Below, in pieces: positions 43,418 through 52,943 of a DNA stretch of 64,000 nt (within the stretch, counting starts at the first letter, position 1; every line of letters begins with the position of its first letter). The stretch is from contig JAVJSD010000004.1 in NCBI GenBank assembly GCA_040219575.1, positions 1 through 64,000 on the forward strand, in the 5' to 3' direction. The stretch comes from JAVJSD01 sp040219575. GTDB lineage: Bacteria; Planctomycetota; Planctomycetia; Pirellulales; Pirellulaceae. The position numbers were made by a program, and so were the translations under genes. The notes under the pieces are model-generated. The model searched no databases, was not told where the DNA came from, and saw only the letters and a program-made list of their open reading frames with translations.

Positions 43418-43583
43418 GTAGCATGGCCGCCCCCCGGCCGTGAAGGAGCGTTCCACCAAGCGGCTCTCTCTTCGCGAAGGCCCGCGTGCGCGAAGGCGAC
43501 GTTCACCCTGCCCGCGGATCGAAGCAATCGCCGACGCTCCCTTTGATGGACCGCCAATTCACGGCCGGGGGCGGCCATGCTAC
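43418..43583. repeat. Large GTAG-type REPIN
   Basis: GTAG followed by a CATGGCCG/CGGCCGTG palindrome (43418-43444) is mirrored at 43558-43583, ending in CTAC; the arms differ by one C. Inner bases also pair weakly (GGAGCG with CGCTCC). It is the same REP layout as at 18822 and 31614, but a different stem family. Together with the 189-bp element it fills the gap 43034-43656. Confidence 0.75.
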
Positions 43584-43656
43584 GGAAATACCCCCCCGAC
43601 ATCCGGACGCCGCGAACGCCCAGCGGCTGATGAATTCTCGCGGCTGCCAAGAGGTA

Positions 43657-45348
43657 TTAGCGACGGCCGCCGCGGGCGCGTGTCAGCTCTTGCGACAACT
43701 GTTCGACCAGCCGGGGATCGAGATGCTGGTTGAACATGGCCCGGGCGTCGCCGAAGAGCAGATCGATGCGGCTTTTGGTGCGCGTGTCGTCGGCTTCGAA
43801 GTCGCGGCGTCGGAATTCCAACTGCGTGGTGAAGTCGTTGCGCGTCTTGAGCGTCCGCAGTTGGTCCAGCAGCTTCTGCGCGTCGTCGAAGCGGCGTTTT
43901 TCGATATGTTTGCGAATCTGCAGCGCCAAGAGCTGCTGCCGCGTGACGGCGTCCATGAAGCTGCGTTGCATGGTGATCACCGCCGCCTCGGCGTCGAGTC
44001 GCACGCCGTCGTCGGGCAGATTGATCGTCAACTCGGGCTCCAGACCCGGCATGATCGGCAGCTTCGCCAGCGGCTGGGCGCCGTGCTTGACGTACACGAT
44101 CCGCACCGGTTTGTCGCCCGGTTGGATTTCGACGGCGCCGTCGAAATCGCTGATTCCCAGCAGTTGCGGCTCCGACTCCTGCAGGGCCCGCTGATCGATC
44201 CAGGTGCGAATCAGCTCGATGTCGGTATTGCTCAGCGGCGGAGCATCCTTAGGCATCCGCAGCTTGGGATCGGGATCGACCAGACGCTTCATCAGCCGGC
44301 TCGTGCGGCTGCGGCCGGGATCGATCACAGGCCCCCCGTCGCCGCCGTTGAGGACGCCGTCGTAGGTGTCGAGCCGCAACCCCGCCCCGCGTTCGGTCAG
44401 TCCATGGCACGACGCGCAGTGTCGTTTGAAGATCCGCTCGACGGCGGCGAAGTCGACGCCCCGCACCAGCACTTCGTACCCCGGCAGCGGTCGCGGCGTC
44501 TCTTCCTTCGAGGCGATGACCAACCGCGTCGATTCGTGCGTCGGCTTGGCCGCCAGGGCCAGCTTCTCGGTGCGGCGGCCGCTTCGCCCGGTGAGCGCGC
44601 TGCGCACGCCGGAAAGAATGTCGCACTCCAACAGCGAACCGTCGCGCGACGTCGTCTGCAGCAGCGTCCAGGGAACCAGTTCGGAGAACTCCGGCTTGAG
44701 GCTGATCTGCCGGTCGTTGCGGCGGATGACCGGACGAAACACCGCGTCGCCGGCAACCTGCGCGGGCGACTGACCGAAGATCAGCCCGCCGGCGCGAAGC
44801 CGCAGCGTGGCGCTGCGGCCGATCGTTTTTTCGACGCGCGCCAGGGGGACGAACGCCTGCTCGACGCCGTCGAACAAGAGCGGCGCGATCGCCTCGACGT
44901 GGGGCGTTTCGTATTCGCTGGAGGATCCCCAGACGCGTGTTCGGCAGTCGAGCTCTTGCACATGAAGGCGATACCCGTCGCGCTCGACGGCGACGGCGGC
45001 GAGCATCAGCTTGTCGGCGCGGAACACCTCGGCGTCGATCTGCTCGATGCGGGGGACGTCGACCAGCGCGGGATCGAGGACCAGGTCGGTCGCCAACTCC
45101 GCGGGGGCGTCGTCAGCCTCGAGCGTCCACACGGCGCCGTGCCACGATTCAGACCACGTCTCCAGCTGCCGTTTGATCTCCGCACGCAACGCGGGGGTGA
45201 GTTCGACGGCCGAGTCGAGCGCCAACCAAACCTTGATCCGGTACGGCGAGTACTCCCACTCGATTTGCCCGTAAACCGAGCGAGCCCCTCCGGCGGCGAG
45301 CGCCAGGGCGACGAGCGGAATCACGAGTTGTCGCGTGAGGAGGTTCAC
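43657..45348 (-). CDS. Secreted Planctomycete cytochrome-domain protein
   Basis: The 563-residue protein has a signal peptide (LVIPLVALALAAGGARSVYGQ) and an N-terminal domain that looks like a low-complexity beta structure, then near residues 300-405 a Planctomycete-type cytochrome domain: VERIFKRHCASCHGLTERGAGLRLDTYDG (CASCH haem site at 311-315), VLNGGDGGPVIDPGR, SRLMKRL, RMP, LSNTDIELIRTWID. Its GTG start overlaps the stop of the upstream gene by 4 bases (GTGA), so translation is coupled. It is last in the ExbB/ExbD locus. The haem may move electrons or hold a structure; role inferred from the domain only. Confidence 0.8.
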   Translation of the reverse strand: MNLLTRQLVIPLVALALAAGGARSVYGQIEWEYSPYRIKVWLALDSAVELTPALRAEIKRQLETWSESWHGAVWTLEADDAPAELATDLVLDPALVDVPRIEQIDAEVFRADKLMLAAVAVERDGYRLHVQELDCRTRVWGSSSEYETPHVEAIAPLLFDGVEQAFVPLARVEKTIGRSATLRLRAGGLIFGQSPAQVAGDAVFRPVIRRNDRQISLKPEFSELVPWTLLQTTSRDGSLLECDILSGVRSALTGRSGRRTEKLALAAKPTHESTRLVIASKEETPRPLPGYEVLVRGVDFAAVERIFKRHCASCHGLTERGAGLRLDTYDGVLNGGDGGPVIDPGRSRTSRLMKRLVDPDPKLRMPKDAPPLSNTDIELIRTWIDQRALQESEPQLLGISDFDGAVEIQPGDKPVRIVYVKHGAQPLAKLPIMPGLEPELTINLPDDGVRLDAEAAVITMQRSFMDAVTRQQLLALQIRKHIEKRRFDDAQKLLDQLRTLKTRNDFTTQLEFRRRDFEADDTRTKSRIDLLFGDARAMFNQHLDPRLVEQLSQELTRARGGRR

Positions 45349-47822
45349 TTGCTGGCCACGACCGGTTCGGGTTTGCGACGCCACTGCGTCACATCGTGAT
45401 AGAGGTAAACGCCCGGCTCGGCCAGCCCTTCAATCGAGCGCAGATGGGCCCGATGGTTGACCATCTGCCAAAGCGGCAGCACGGTCACTTCCTGGTGCAT
45501 GGTGAGATGCAGCTCCCGCAGGCGGCGTCGGCCCTCCGCCTCGTTCGGCGCCATGTTCAGTCGCTGCTGCGCCATCCGCACGTAGTCGCCGCGAAGCGCC
45601 GCCACCGGCTCCATGTTCAACAATCGATTCGCGTCGGTGAACGGCTCCCACATGGCGATGTCGGCGAACATCAGATCCCACTCGCCGGGTTCGGCGGCGA
45701 TCCGCCCTGGCAGCAATTCCCGCCGCTCGACGGCCAGGCCGATCAGCGACAGTTGTTCGACGATCGCCTCGCACGCGGCGCGGGCCACGTCGTCGGCGGG
45801 ATGCACCAGCCGCAGCGGTTTGAGTTGCGGGGCGGGGCGTCCTCGCTTCTTCGCCAGCGCGGCCGTTTCGCGGCGGGCGAGCTCCACCATCGTCAGCGCC
45901 AGGCGCGGCTCGTAGGCGCGGGGCTCGATTTGCGTATCGTATCCGTAGGCCCAGGAGTCGCTGGCGGTGATGCCGGGCGGAAACGGACCGCTGACCACCT
46001 GGCAGCCCTCGATCGTCGCGCCTTCGAGCAGCACCTTCTCCAGAATCGTCTTGCGATCGATGCCGTACAGCAGCGCGCGGCGGAAGGTGGCGTTGGCGGT
46101 GAATTCGTTGTCGGGGTTGGCCAGCAGGAACTGCATTGTCGGCAGCGTGTACGGCTGCACCACGAGATGCGGTTCGTGACGCAGACGCGCCACGTCGGCG
46201 GGAAACACGCGGTCGAGCACGTCGACCTCTCCGCGTCGCAGCGCCAGCGCCGCCGCCCGGGCGTCTTCGTAACGGTGCTCGAAGATGTCGTACTTCGCTT
46301 GGGAGTCGGGGTGCTTCGGATTGGGCGAGAACCGCACATTTTCGGTCTCGCGCGATTGCAGCACGAAGGGTCCGTCCTGGATGACGTCGGCGGGGGCGCC
46401 GGCGTCGGCGTCGCCGGAAGCGGCCGGCGGCGTTCTTAGCGGTACCTGCAACATCGCCTGCGGCAATACGTGGGGAGCCCGCAGGCCGACGTCGACGCGA
46501 TACACGTCGTCGACGCTCACCGTGTCGCAGAGCCAACTCCACAGTCGGTTGTACTCCTGCGAGGACGGTTGGGCCTCCTGCGAGGACGGTTGGGCCAACC
46601 CCAGCACCCGCCGCGAGATGGCGAACCCGTCGAGATCCTCCGTGCTCTTTTTGGGATCGATCTGGAAAACGATGTGTTGACGGTCGGGCGTGACGCGGAG
46701 CGTGCCCAATGGGAAGTTGTAGACGCCGCCGTCGGGGCGGTGACCGTCGAACTCGACGAGCATCCGCCGTGTGAGGCGGCCGATGCGGCGGGCCGCCCAA
46801 TTGTCGAAACTGGCTGGATCGGCGTCGACCGACGAATCGCCGACGCCCACCACGATCACGGGAAACTTCGCCGAAACTTCGTTGATCAGCGCTTGCGCAC
46901 CCGGCAGCGTGGGCCAGATCTCCAGCACGCGACGACTCGCCACGCGGGCCTCGAGCAATTGATTCTCGTCGAGCAACCGCCGGGCTTCGACGCTCTGCTC
47001 CTGGGCCCGCTCCACGAGCATTTGCCGCCGCCGGGCGACCAGCGCCTTCTGCGACTCACCAAACGTGGCCTCGATGCGATCGAGCATCCGCCGGGCGGCG
47101 AGATAGTCTTCGCTGCCCATGTACTTGGCGACGAGTTGGTCGACCACGGCCCCCAACACGTCGGATAAACTGCGCGCCGAACCGGTCGAGTACTCGTCGT
47201 TCAGCCGGTACAACTCCTCGAGCACGCCGAGCGCGACGTCGAATTTTTTCTGCTGGAACAGACGTCCGGCGTCCTTGTAGAGATAGTCCTGTCGGACCTT
47301 CTCCAGGCCCGGCAGCGCCGGGTAGTTCTTGAGCAGAAACTCGAGGTTGTCCCAAGCGGCGCGGGAGTCGCCCGACTCCACGAGCTGGATGGTCTCGTCG
47401 AGCACCATCTGTTCGTACAACTGCAGCGAGGCGATGAACCGCCATTCGACGTCGTACTCCTGATCGGGATTGTCGAGCAGCCGAATGCGGAGCTTTTGGG
47501 CCGGATTGGGATTGGTGGGAACGACGCGCGACGTCAACGGCACGAGTTTGAAGACGGCGTTGTCGTTGGCCTGGTCGAGCTGCAGGCGGTCCCAGGGCTC
47601 CTGATCGATCAGCCGCACCGGACCGTCGGCCGCGGCGTCGTCGGGTTTGGGCTCCGCCGGCTCTTGGGCCGCAAGCCGCGACGATGCGGAAAGCAACAGC
47701 AGCAGGGCGACCAGCCCTGCCGTCGTCCGCCGCGCAACGATGAACCACCGCGGCGTACGACGGCCGCCCTCACCGCGACGCGGCGCCGCACCAGCCATTC
47801 GAATTGCGGTTTTGTGATTCAC
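45345..47822 (-). CDS. Peptide-binding-protein-fold protein with helical N-terminus
   Basis: The 825-residue protein has an N-terminal membrane leader (about 35-53, GLVALLLLLSASSRLAA), a TPR-like helical region (about 110-330), and a large C-terminal part like the extracellular solute-binding family 5 (the dipeptide/oligopeptide-binding type): RRMLVEFDG near 370, NFPLGTLRVTPD, FRRALLYGIDRKTILEKVL near 610, and LMFADIAMW near 730. No ABC permease or ATPase gene is near, so it may act as a receptor instead of a transporter part. A 21-bp in-frame tandem repeat gives AQPSSQE twice at 46554-46595. It overlaps the next gene by 4 bases. Confidence 0.75.
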   Translation of the reverse strand: MNHKTAIRMAGAAPRRGEGGRRTPRWFIVARRTTAGLVALLLLLSASSRLAAQEPAEPKPDDAAADGPVRLIDQEPWDRLQLDQANDNAVFKLVPLTSRVVPTNPNPAQKLRIRLLDNPDQEYDVEWRFIASLQLYEQMVLDETIQLVESGDSRAAWDNLEFLLKNYPALPGLEKVRQDYLYKDAGRLFQQKKFDVALGVLEELYRLNDEYSTGSARSLSDVLGAVVDQLVAKYMGSEDYLAARRMLDRIEATFGESQKALVARRRQMLVERAQEQSVEARRLLDENQLLEARVASRRVLEIWPTLPGAQALINEVSAKFPVIVVGVGDSSVDADPASFDNWAARRIGRLTRRMLVEFDGHRPDGGVYNFPLGTLRVTPDRQHIVFQIDPKKSTEDLDGFAISRRVLGLAQPSSQEAQPSSQEYNRLWSWLCDTVSVDDVYRVDVGLRAPHVLPQAMLQVPLRTPPAASGDADAGAPADVIQDGPFVLQSRETENVRFSPNPKHPDSQAKYDIFEHRYEDARAAALALRRGEVDVLDRVFPADVARLRHEPHLVVQPYTLPTMQFLLANPDNEFTANATFRRALLYGIDRKTILEKVLLEGATIEGCQVVSGPFPPGITASDSWAYGYDTQIEPRAYEPRLALTMVELARRETAALAKKRGRPAPQLKPLRLVHPADDVARAACEAIVEQLSLIGLAVERRELLPGRIAAEPGEWDLMFADIAMWEPFTDANRLLNMEPVAALRGDYVRMAQQRLNMAPNEAEGRRRLRELHLTMHQEVTVLPLWQMVNHRAHLRSIEGLAEPGVYLYHDVTQWRRKPEPVVASK

Positions 47823-47919
47823 TTTCGTCTCGGGCGTCTTGTTGTGGACGTCGATGTCCGTCGTTGCTTCACGCGATCGATCTTGCGATGGACGAAAACG
47901 TCCGTCGTCCAGTGCATGC

Positions 47920-50900
47920 TCAGGAAGCGGTCGATTTCGCCAGATCGACGATATAAACGATTCCGTCGCTGCCCGTCAGCAGAAACCTTCCCGCGAAGGG
48001 AACGGGGGCGGCGCCGAGCGGTTGCCCCAGATCGAGGCTGGCCGTCTCTTGGCCGTCGGACAGGTTGATTTGTTTCACGACGCCCTCGGTCGACGCCACG
48101 ACCACCTCTTGGCCGATTCTCAACGGGGCGCCGGTTAGACGCCCCTCGCCGACGGAGACCGACCACAGCGTTTCGCCGGAGCCGTCGATGCAGAGCAACT
48201 CGCCGCGATCGGTGGCCGCCAGGGCGGCGGCGCCGACGGCGTAAGGCCCCCAGACCACGCGCCCCTTGATGGCCGATTCGGCGCCGGCCGCGAGGTCGCT
48301 ACCGTACACCGCCAGGACGTCGCTCGATCGCTCGCGCCGGGCCGCCAGGATCGATTCGCCGACCACCGCCAGTGGGGAAGTGATCTCCTGCGCGACGTCG
48401 GCCTCCTCGACCCCCGCCAGGTGCGGTTCCGGCGAGTCCTTCAGCTCCACGATGTACAACTTGCGGCGGTCGTCCGTGACGACGAAACGCCCCTCCGCCA
48501 ACGGCGCGGGGCGTCCCCAGGCGACGCGCTGGCCGGCGGACAGCGGCGGCTGAAACGGCTTGGCCAACGGATTGCCCGTCACAGGATCGACCAGGTAGAT
48601 GCGTCCATCGTCGCAAGGAAACAGCAATCCCTGCTCGAACAGGACAGGAGCGCAAGTCAGCGACCGAGAAGGAACGCGCGGCGTCACCAGTTGCAGCGAC
48701 TCGGACGCCAAGGGATCGTAGTTGGCGATGCGTGTATCGGGCGGCAGCGAGGCGAAGGCGAGTCGTCCTTCACCGAGATCGAAGCGCGAGGCAAGCGACA
48801 GACCCTCCCGCTGCTTGGCGCCCAGGTCGAAGGACGGCTGGCCAAGGTATCCGGCCTTGATGCTCTCGGGATCGATTTCGAACAGTTGACCGGAAGAGGT
48901 GACGGCGACCAGTCTTTGACGCTGCGTGTCGGCGTAGGCCTCGCCGGCCAACGGCGCGCCGAGCGATGTCCGCCATACTTCGGCCCCGTCCGACGTCTGG
49001 CAAGCCGCCGCCGTCAGGCCGATCGCGCCCTGCCGCCGGCGCACCGACGCCACCACGTCGTCGAAGACCTGCACCGGGCCCACGAACACGTCGCCTTCGT
49101 AAATCGGCCATTTGCGAATCAATTTTCCCAGCGACGTCTGGATCTCGTACTTGGTAAGCCGATTTCCGCCGACAAAGAGTTGGCCCTGATCGGCGGCGGC
49201 GAAGAGCACCTTCGACTGCGATTCGGTGGCCGGCTCGTCGTCGACCGCCGACACCGTCGATCGCTTGTTGGTGGGATCGACTTCGTAGACGTGAATCGCT
49301 CCCAAATCGGAAAGCACCAACACACGCCCCGATTGCGAAAGGGGAGGGGTCAACACGCGGCCGCGAATCGGAAAGTCGACCCGCAGCGCCGTCAGCGAGG
49401 CGCCGTCGCGACCGGTGGAAATCGCGTGGAGTCGGCTGTCGGCGGCCGACGTGTTCTCGGCGATCAGCAGGTGCCCGCGCAGCGCCAGCGGCGCCGCCGC
49501 GACAGCGCCCGCCTTGTGGCCGAGGTAGTACACGGCGCGGCATTCGAGGCTTGGCAGCGCCAACGCATAAACGTTCGTGTGATCGGCGACGACATAACAC
49601 ATCGAGGCCGCCGCATCGACGGCCGCCGGCAGGGAGGTCGACTGCGGCAAGACCGCTTGATGCAAGCAGGCGCCCGTGGCCGGATCGAGCGAGTAGACGG
49701 TTCCCGTCGCATCGGTCGCCACCAGGGCGCCTTCGGCGGACGACGGCGTCGACAGGGGTTTGCCGATGGGCGTTCTCCACAGCAGCTTGCCGGTCGCGGC
49801 TTCGAGTCGAAGCAGCTCATGCTCGCGTGGATCGACCACCAGCACATCGTCGCTCGACGCGTCGGCGACGCGCACCGGCTGCGGGGCGGGATCGTAGCCC
49901 GTGTACCTTCGCCACCGCACTTCTCCGGTGGCCGCGTCGACGCCATACACGGCCCCTTCCACGCGGAACACGGCGATGCGGCCTTGCGATCGCGCGGCCG
50001 TCTCTCCCGAATTGCCGGCCAGCACGATCTGAAAGTCCGGCGCGGCGAATCGCTCGCCGGCCGCCGGTTCGGGGCCTCCGCGCGAGATATTCACGAGCTC
50101 TCGCTGCTTTTTCGAAATCGTGCGGACGGCGTCCTGCAAGTCCCTATTCGCGACGAGCCCCGGGTAAGTTTTGAGCAACGTGTCGCGCAGGGCGTAGGCC
50201 TGAGCGGTGTCGCCGGCCTCGGCGGCCTTCTCGATGCCTGTGACCGCGTCGACCAGATCCTGCTCTCGGCTCAGATCGCGACGGACCGTGGCGACGGCGG
50301 CGAGGATGCGGTCGATTCGCAATTCGGTTCCCGGCGATTTCCGCAACGAGGGGGGAATGTAGACGGGGTTGTTGACCAGCTTCATCGCCTCTTCCGCCTG
50401 CTCAACGTGCGTGGCGGCGGCGGTGAAGTCCTTGGCTTCCTGCGCCTGGGTGGCGAAGCCTTCGGCGATTTGCGGCAAGATCGCGGCCAGTTCGTCACGA
50501 GCGCTGGGGAAACTGGCTTCGGTCTCGATTTTGGGAAGCTCCTTCTGCGCGGTGGCCAGCGGCTGGCTCCAGTCGCGCGCCCCGCGGACCACCTGCCGCA
50601 ACCTCGCCAAGCCCTGGCGGACACGCGCCAGGCTGGCGTTCTCGTCGTCGGGATAGTCGGTGATGAACTGCTCGTAGCGTTCAATCGCCTCCAGATACTG
50701 CTCGCTCTTGTACGACTCCTCGGCCTGTTCGAACACCTCGGCCGCCGGCGCGCTGCTGAGACTGAAGTACAGCGCCACGCCGACCAGCAGCAACACCACC
50801 AACACGCCGCCGCCGACGAACATCAACGCCGACTCCCACGGGTTCTTGCGCGTCTTTCGCTCGCGCGGGCCCTGCGGCTGCTGCATCTGCGGTTGCGTCT

Positions 50901-51474
50901 GCCCCATCCCCAGCGGATCCGCGCCGAACGGATCGGCGCCGAACGGATCGCTTCCGCCCAACGGCGTCAGTCCGCCGGCGTCGTCGATGGGCACCAGTTC
51001 GTGGACGGGGCCGTCGTCGATCGGCACCATCGCCGGCGCGGCCTCGGCCGATTCCGACTTGACCTTCGGCTCCGAAGTCTTCCACTTCTTTTTGCTTTTC
51101 GCCGGCGGGCCGGAGGGCGGACTCGATTTGCCGCCGGGCTTGTTCTTGTTGGGCTCTGTCTTGTTGGGCGCGCTCTTGTTGGGGGCGCTCTTGTTGGGGG
51201 GGGGCGGCGGGCTGACCGCGAACTCCTCGTCCTCCTCGTCCAAGGCCAACTCCAACTCCTCCTCATTCAGCATGACCGTTTCGGCGGCGATGTCGGAGAG
51301 CAGCTTCTTGCCTTGAAAGGAAGTCAGCAGCCCCTTGTCGACCAGCATCTGCACGATCGTCTCGGGAGAGATCCGCACACCCGAATCCGAAACCTGCTTG
51401 CGCAAGCTGGTGATCACGTTGGCTTCAAGCAAACCCAGTTGTTCGATTCGCTCGAGAAGTGCGTCGGCGGACAT
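47920..51474 (-). CDS. Membrane-anchored PQQ-type propeller protein
   Basis: The 1184-residue protein starts with a small helical domain (MSADALLERIEQLGLLEAN, then KGLLTSFQGKKLL) found at the start of several planctomycete proteins. An acidic and Pro/Lys-rich disordered part carries repeated NKSAP units and VPIDD motifs (about 150-165). One membrane span follows at about 214-240, TPR-like helices at about 243-290, and PQQ-binding-like propeller repeats from about 490 to the end (GAVYGVDAATGEVRWR, RLEAATGKLLWRTPIGKPL, YSLDPATGACLHQA). The propeller is expected outside the membrane. It is 29 bp from the ExbD fusion. Enzyme or scaffold is not decided. Confidence 0.78.
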   Translation of the reverse strand: MSADALLERIEQLGLLEANVITSLRKQVSDSGVRISPETIVQMLVDKGLLTSFQGKKLLSDIAAETVMLNEEELELALDEEDEEFAVSPPPPPNKSAPNKSAPNKTEPNKNKPGGKSSPPSGPPAKSKKKWKTSEPKVKSESAEAAPAMVPIDDGPVHELVPIDDAGGLTPLGGSDPFGADPFGADPLGMGQTQPQMQQPQGPRERKTRKNPWESALMFVGGGVLVVLLLVGVALYFSLSSAPAAEVFEQAEESYKSEQYLEAIERYEQFITDYPDDENASLARVRQGLARLRQVVRGARDWSQPLATAQKELPKIETEASFPSARDELAAILPQIAEGFATQAQEAKDFTAAATHVEQAEEAMKLVNNPVYIPPSLRKSPGTELRIDRILAAVATVRRDLSREQDLVDAVTGIEKAAEAGDTAQAYALRDTLLKTYPGLVANRDLQDAVRTISKKQRELVNISRGGPEPAAGERFAAPDFQIVLAGNSGETAARSQGRIAVFRVEGAVYGVDAATGEVRWRRYTGYDPAPQPVRVADASSDDVLVVDPREHELLRLEAATGKLLWRTPIGKPLSTPSSAEGALVATDATGTVYSLDPATGACLHQAVLPQSTSLPAAVDAAASMCYVVADHTNVYALALPSLECRAVYYLGHKAGAVAAAPLALRGHLLIAENTSAADSRLHAISTGRDGASLTALRVDFPIRGRVLTPPLSQSGRVLVLSDLGAIHVYEVDPTNKRSTVSAVDDEPATESQSKVLFAAADQGQLFVGGNRLTKYEIQTSLGKLIRKWPIYEGDVFVGPVQVFDDVVASVRRRQGAIGLTAAACQTSDGAEVWRTSLGAPLAGEAYADTQRQRLVAVTSSGQLFEIDPESIKAGYLGQPSFDLGAKQREGLSLASRFDLGEGRLAFASLPPDTRIANYDPLASESLQLVTPRVPSRSLTCAPVLFEQGLLFPCDDGRIYLVDPVTGNPLAKPFQPPLSAGQRVAWGRPAPLAEGRFVVTDDRRKLYIVELKDSPEPHLAGVEEADVAQEITSPLAVVGESILAARRERSSDVLAVYGSDLAAGAESAIKGRVVWGPYAVGAAALAATDRGELLCIDGSGETLWSVSVGEGRLTGAPLRIGQEVVVASTEGVVKQINLSDGQETASLDLGQPLGAAPVPFAGRFLLTGSDGIVYIVDLAKSTAS

Positions 51475-51503
51475 GTTCGTTCCTTGTTTGGCTCGTCGGC
51501 GGC

Positions 51504-52943
51504 CTATTCGTCGTCTTCTTCCACCGTGACCAGCTTCACACGCTCCATGCCCACGGCGGGGCCGGCGTCGAGCGCCGTGATGACTCGTTCATACAGCGCC
51601 TCGCCGTTGGCGATCACCAGCAGCTGCGTCGGCACGTTTCCGGCCGAATCGCCCAGCCGCGCTTCGCGAAGCTTGATCAACAGCTCCTGTTCGCTGGGCG
51701 CCTCCTCCTCCCAGTCGGGAGTGGTGACATGAAAGGCGTTGTACGAGTCGACCCGCACGATGATCACGTCCGAGTCCTCCTCGAGATCCTCGACCGACTG
51801 GGCGGCGGTGCTCGGCTGGTCGTCGTTGGGGGTGGGCAGCTCTTTGGATCGCTGCAGCGCGAAGGCCGCCGTGACCATAAAGAAAATCAGCAGCAGGAAG
51901 GTGACATCGACCATCGGCGTCATGTCCATCTCCGGTTCATCGCGCTGCCGCTCGCGACGGAAACTCACCGGCGCGTCGTCGTCCTCGGCGGTCTGGTCTT
52001 CGAACGGGTCGTCTTCTTCCTCGTCGTCGATCGGCACGAGCTGCTGCGTGAGCGGCGGCGCCTCCACCGCCGGCGACTCGACCGGCGGCGATTCCGACAA
52101 CGGCGTCAGCGCCTGCGGCGGGGCGACGACCTGCGACGAGCCGGCGTCGCCGCGGATCGGCGGCGCCTCCGGCGCGGGGGTTTCGGACGCTTTGGCCGCT
52201 GCCTCCGCGCTCGCCGCCTCCGCCTTCGTCGGCGCGCCTCGGCCCTTGGTCGTCGGGGCCGGTTCCTCCTCCTCTTCCGACAGCTCAATCGGGGCGAAGT
52301 CGGTCACCGTGCCGGTGCCGACGGGCCGCTGCGGAGAGGGGATCGGCTTCTCCTGCCGCGTCTGGGGAGAAGGAATCGGCTTCTCCTGCTGCGCCAACTC
52401 TTGCTTCAGCTTCTCGTCATAGATTCTCTTCTTTTTCGGACTGAGCAGACAACTGCAGGCGTTGGCCAGTTCGTTGAGCAGTTTCTGCGAAAGCTCGGCC
52501 CGGCGGCCGCCCGCCTGCGTTTTGACGTGCGCCATCTGCCGGTCGGCGGAGCTCTCGATCACCTCCAGGTCCTGCTCGAACAACGGAACGCCCAACAATC
52601 GGTAGTAGTTGGGCGGATGCTCCGAGGGCGGGATCGCCAGCCACTTGTAATACGGATCGAACGGCGGATCGTTCGCCGCCGGCGGGTTCGAAGCCGCCGC
52701 GTTCGAAGCCGCCGCGTTCGAAGCCGGCCCCGCCAAAGCGGCGTCGTCGGCGCCTGGGCCGCCAGACTCCGGGCCCGAATCGGGCGCCCAGGTGTCGTTG
52801 AGCTGCCGCTGGCGCTTGGTCGTCGGCGGCGGGGCGGTGACGGTCGCCTCGCAGATCGGGCAGCGGACGCGCCGCCCCACGATATTCAGCGCCGCCGTCC
52901 GCTCGGCGCCGCAGGCCGGGCAATAGAATGAATACAACTCCAC
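51504..52943 (-). CDS. ExbD fused to zinc ribbon and J-like domain
   Basis: The 479-residue protein combines three parts: a four-cysteine zinc ribbon (CPAC at 8-11, CPIC at 28-31); a DnaJ-like helical domain (about 98-183: PNYYRLLGVPLFEQDLEVIE.. LLSPKKKRIYDEKL, lacking HPD); and a C-terminal ExbD/TolR domain whose span has MTPMVDVTFLLLIFFMV with Asp346 as the proton-relay residue. Long acidic, Pro/Ala/Glu-rich linkers separate them. The GTG start shares its first base with the stop of exbD (TAGTG). A J-like domain on a proton-channel subunit is uncommon and is the oddest gene here. Function inferred to be linking the proton channel to cytoplasmic partners. Confidence 0.8.
   Translation of the reverse strand: MELYSFYCPACGAERTAALNIVGRRVRCPICEATVTAPPPTTKRQRQLNDTWAPDSGPESGGPGADDAALAGPASNAAASNAAASNPPAANDPPFDPYYKWLAIPPSEHPPNYYRLLGVPLFEQDLEVIESSADRQMAHVKTQAGGRRAELSQKLLNELANACSCLLSPKKKRIYDEKLKQELAQQEKPIPSPQTRQEKPIPSPQRPVGTGTVTDFAPIELSEEEEEPAPTTKGRGAPTKAEAASAEAAAKASETPAPEAPPIRGDAGSSQVVAPPQALTPLSESPPVESPAVEAPPLTQQLVPIDDEEEDDPFEDQTAEDDDAPVSFRRERQRDEPEMDMTPMVDVTFLLLIFFMVTAAFALQRSKELPTPNDDQPSTAAQSVEDLEEDSDVIIVRVDSYNAFHVTTPDWEEEAPSEQELLIKLREARLGDSAGNVPTQLLVIANGEALYERVITALDAGPAVGMERVKLVTVEEDDE

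Noticed and set aside
48421..51732. Long plus-strand open frame opposite the propeller protein gene
   Set aside because: Rich in Arg, Gln, His and Gly as expected from the antisense of a GC-rich gene; no family motifs, while the minus strand encodes recognisable propeller repeats.
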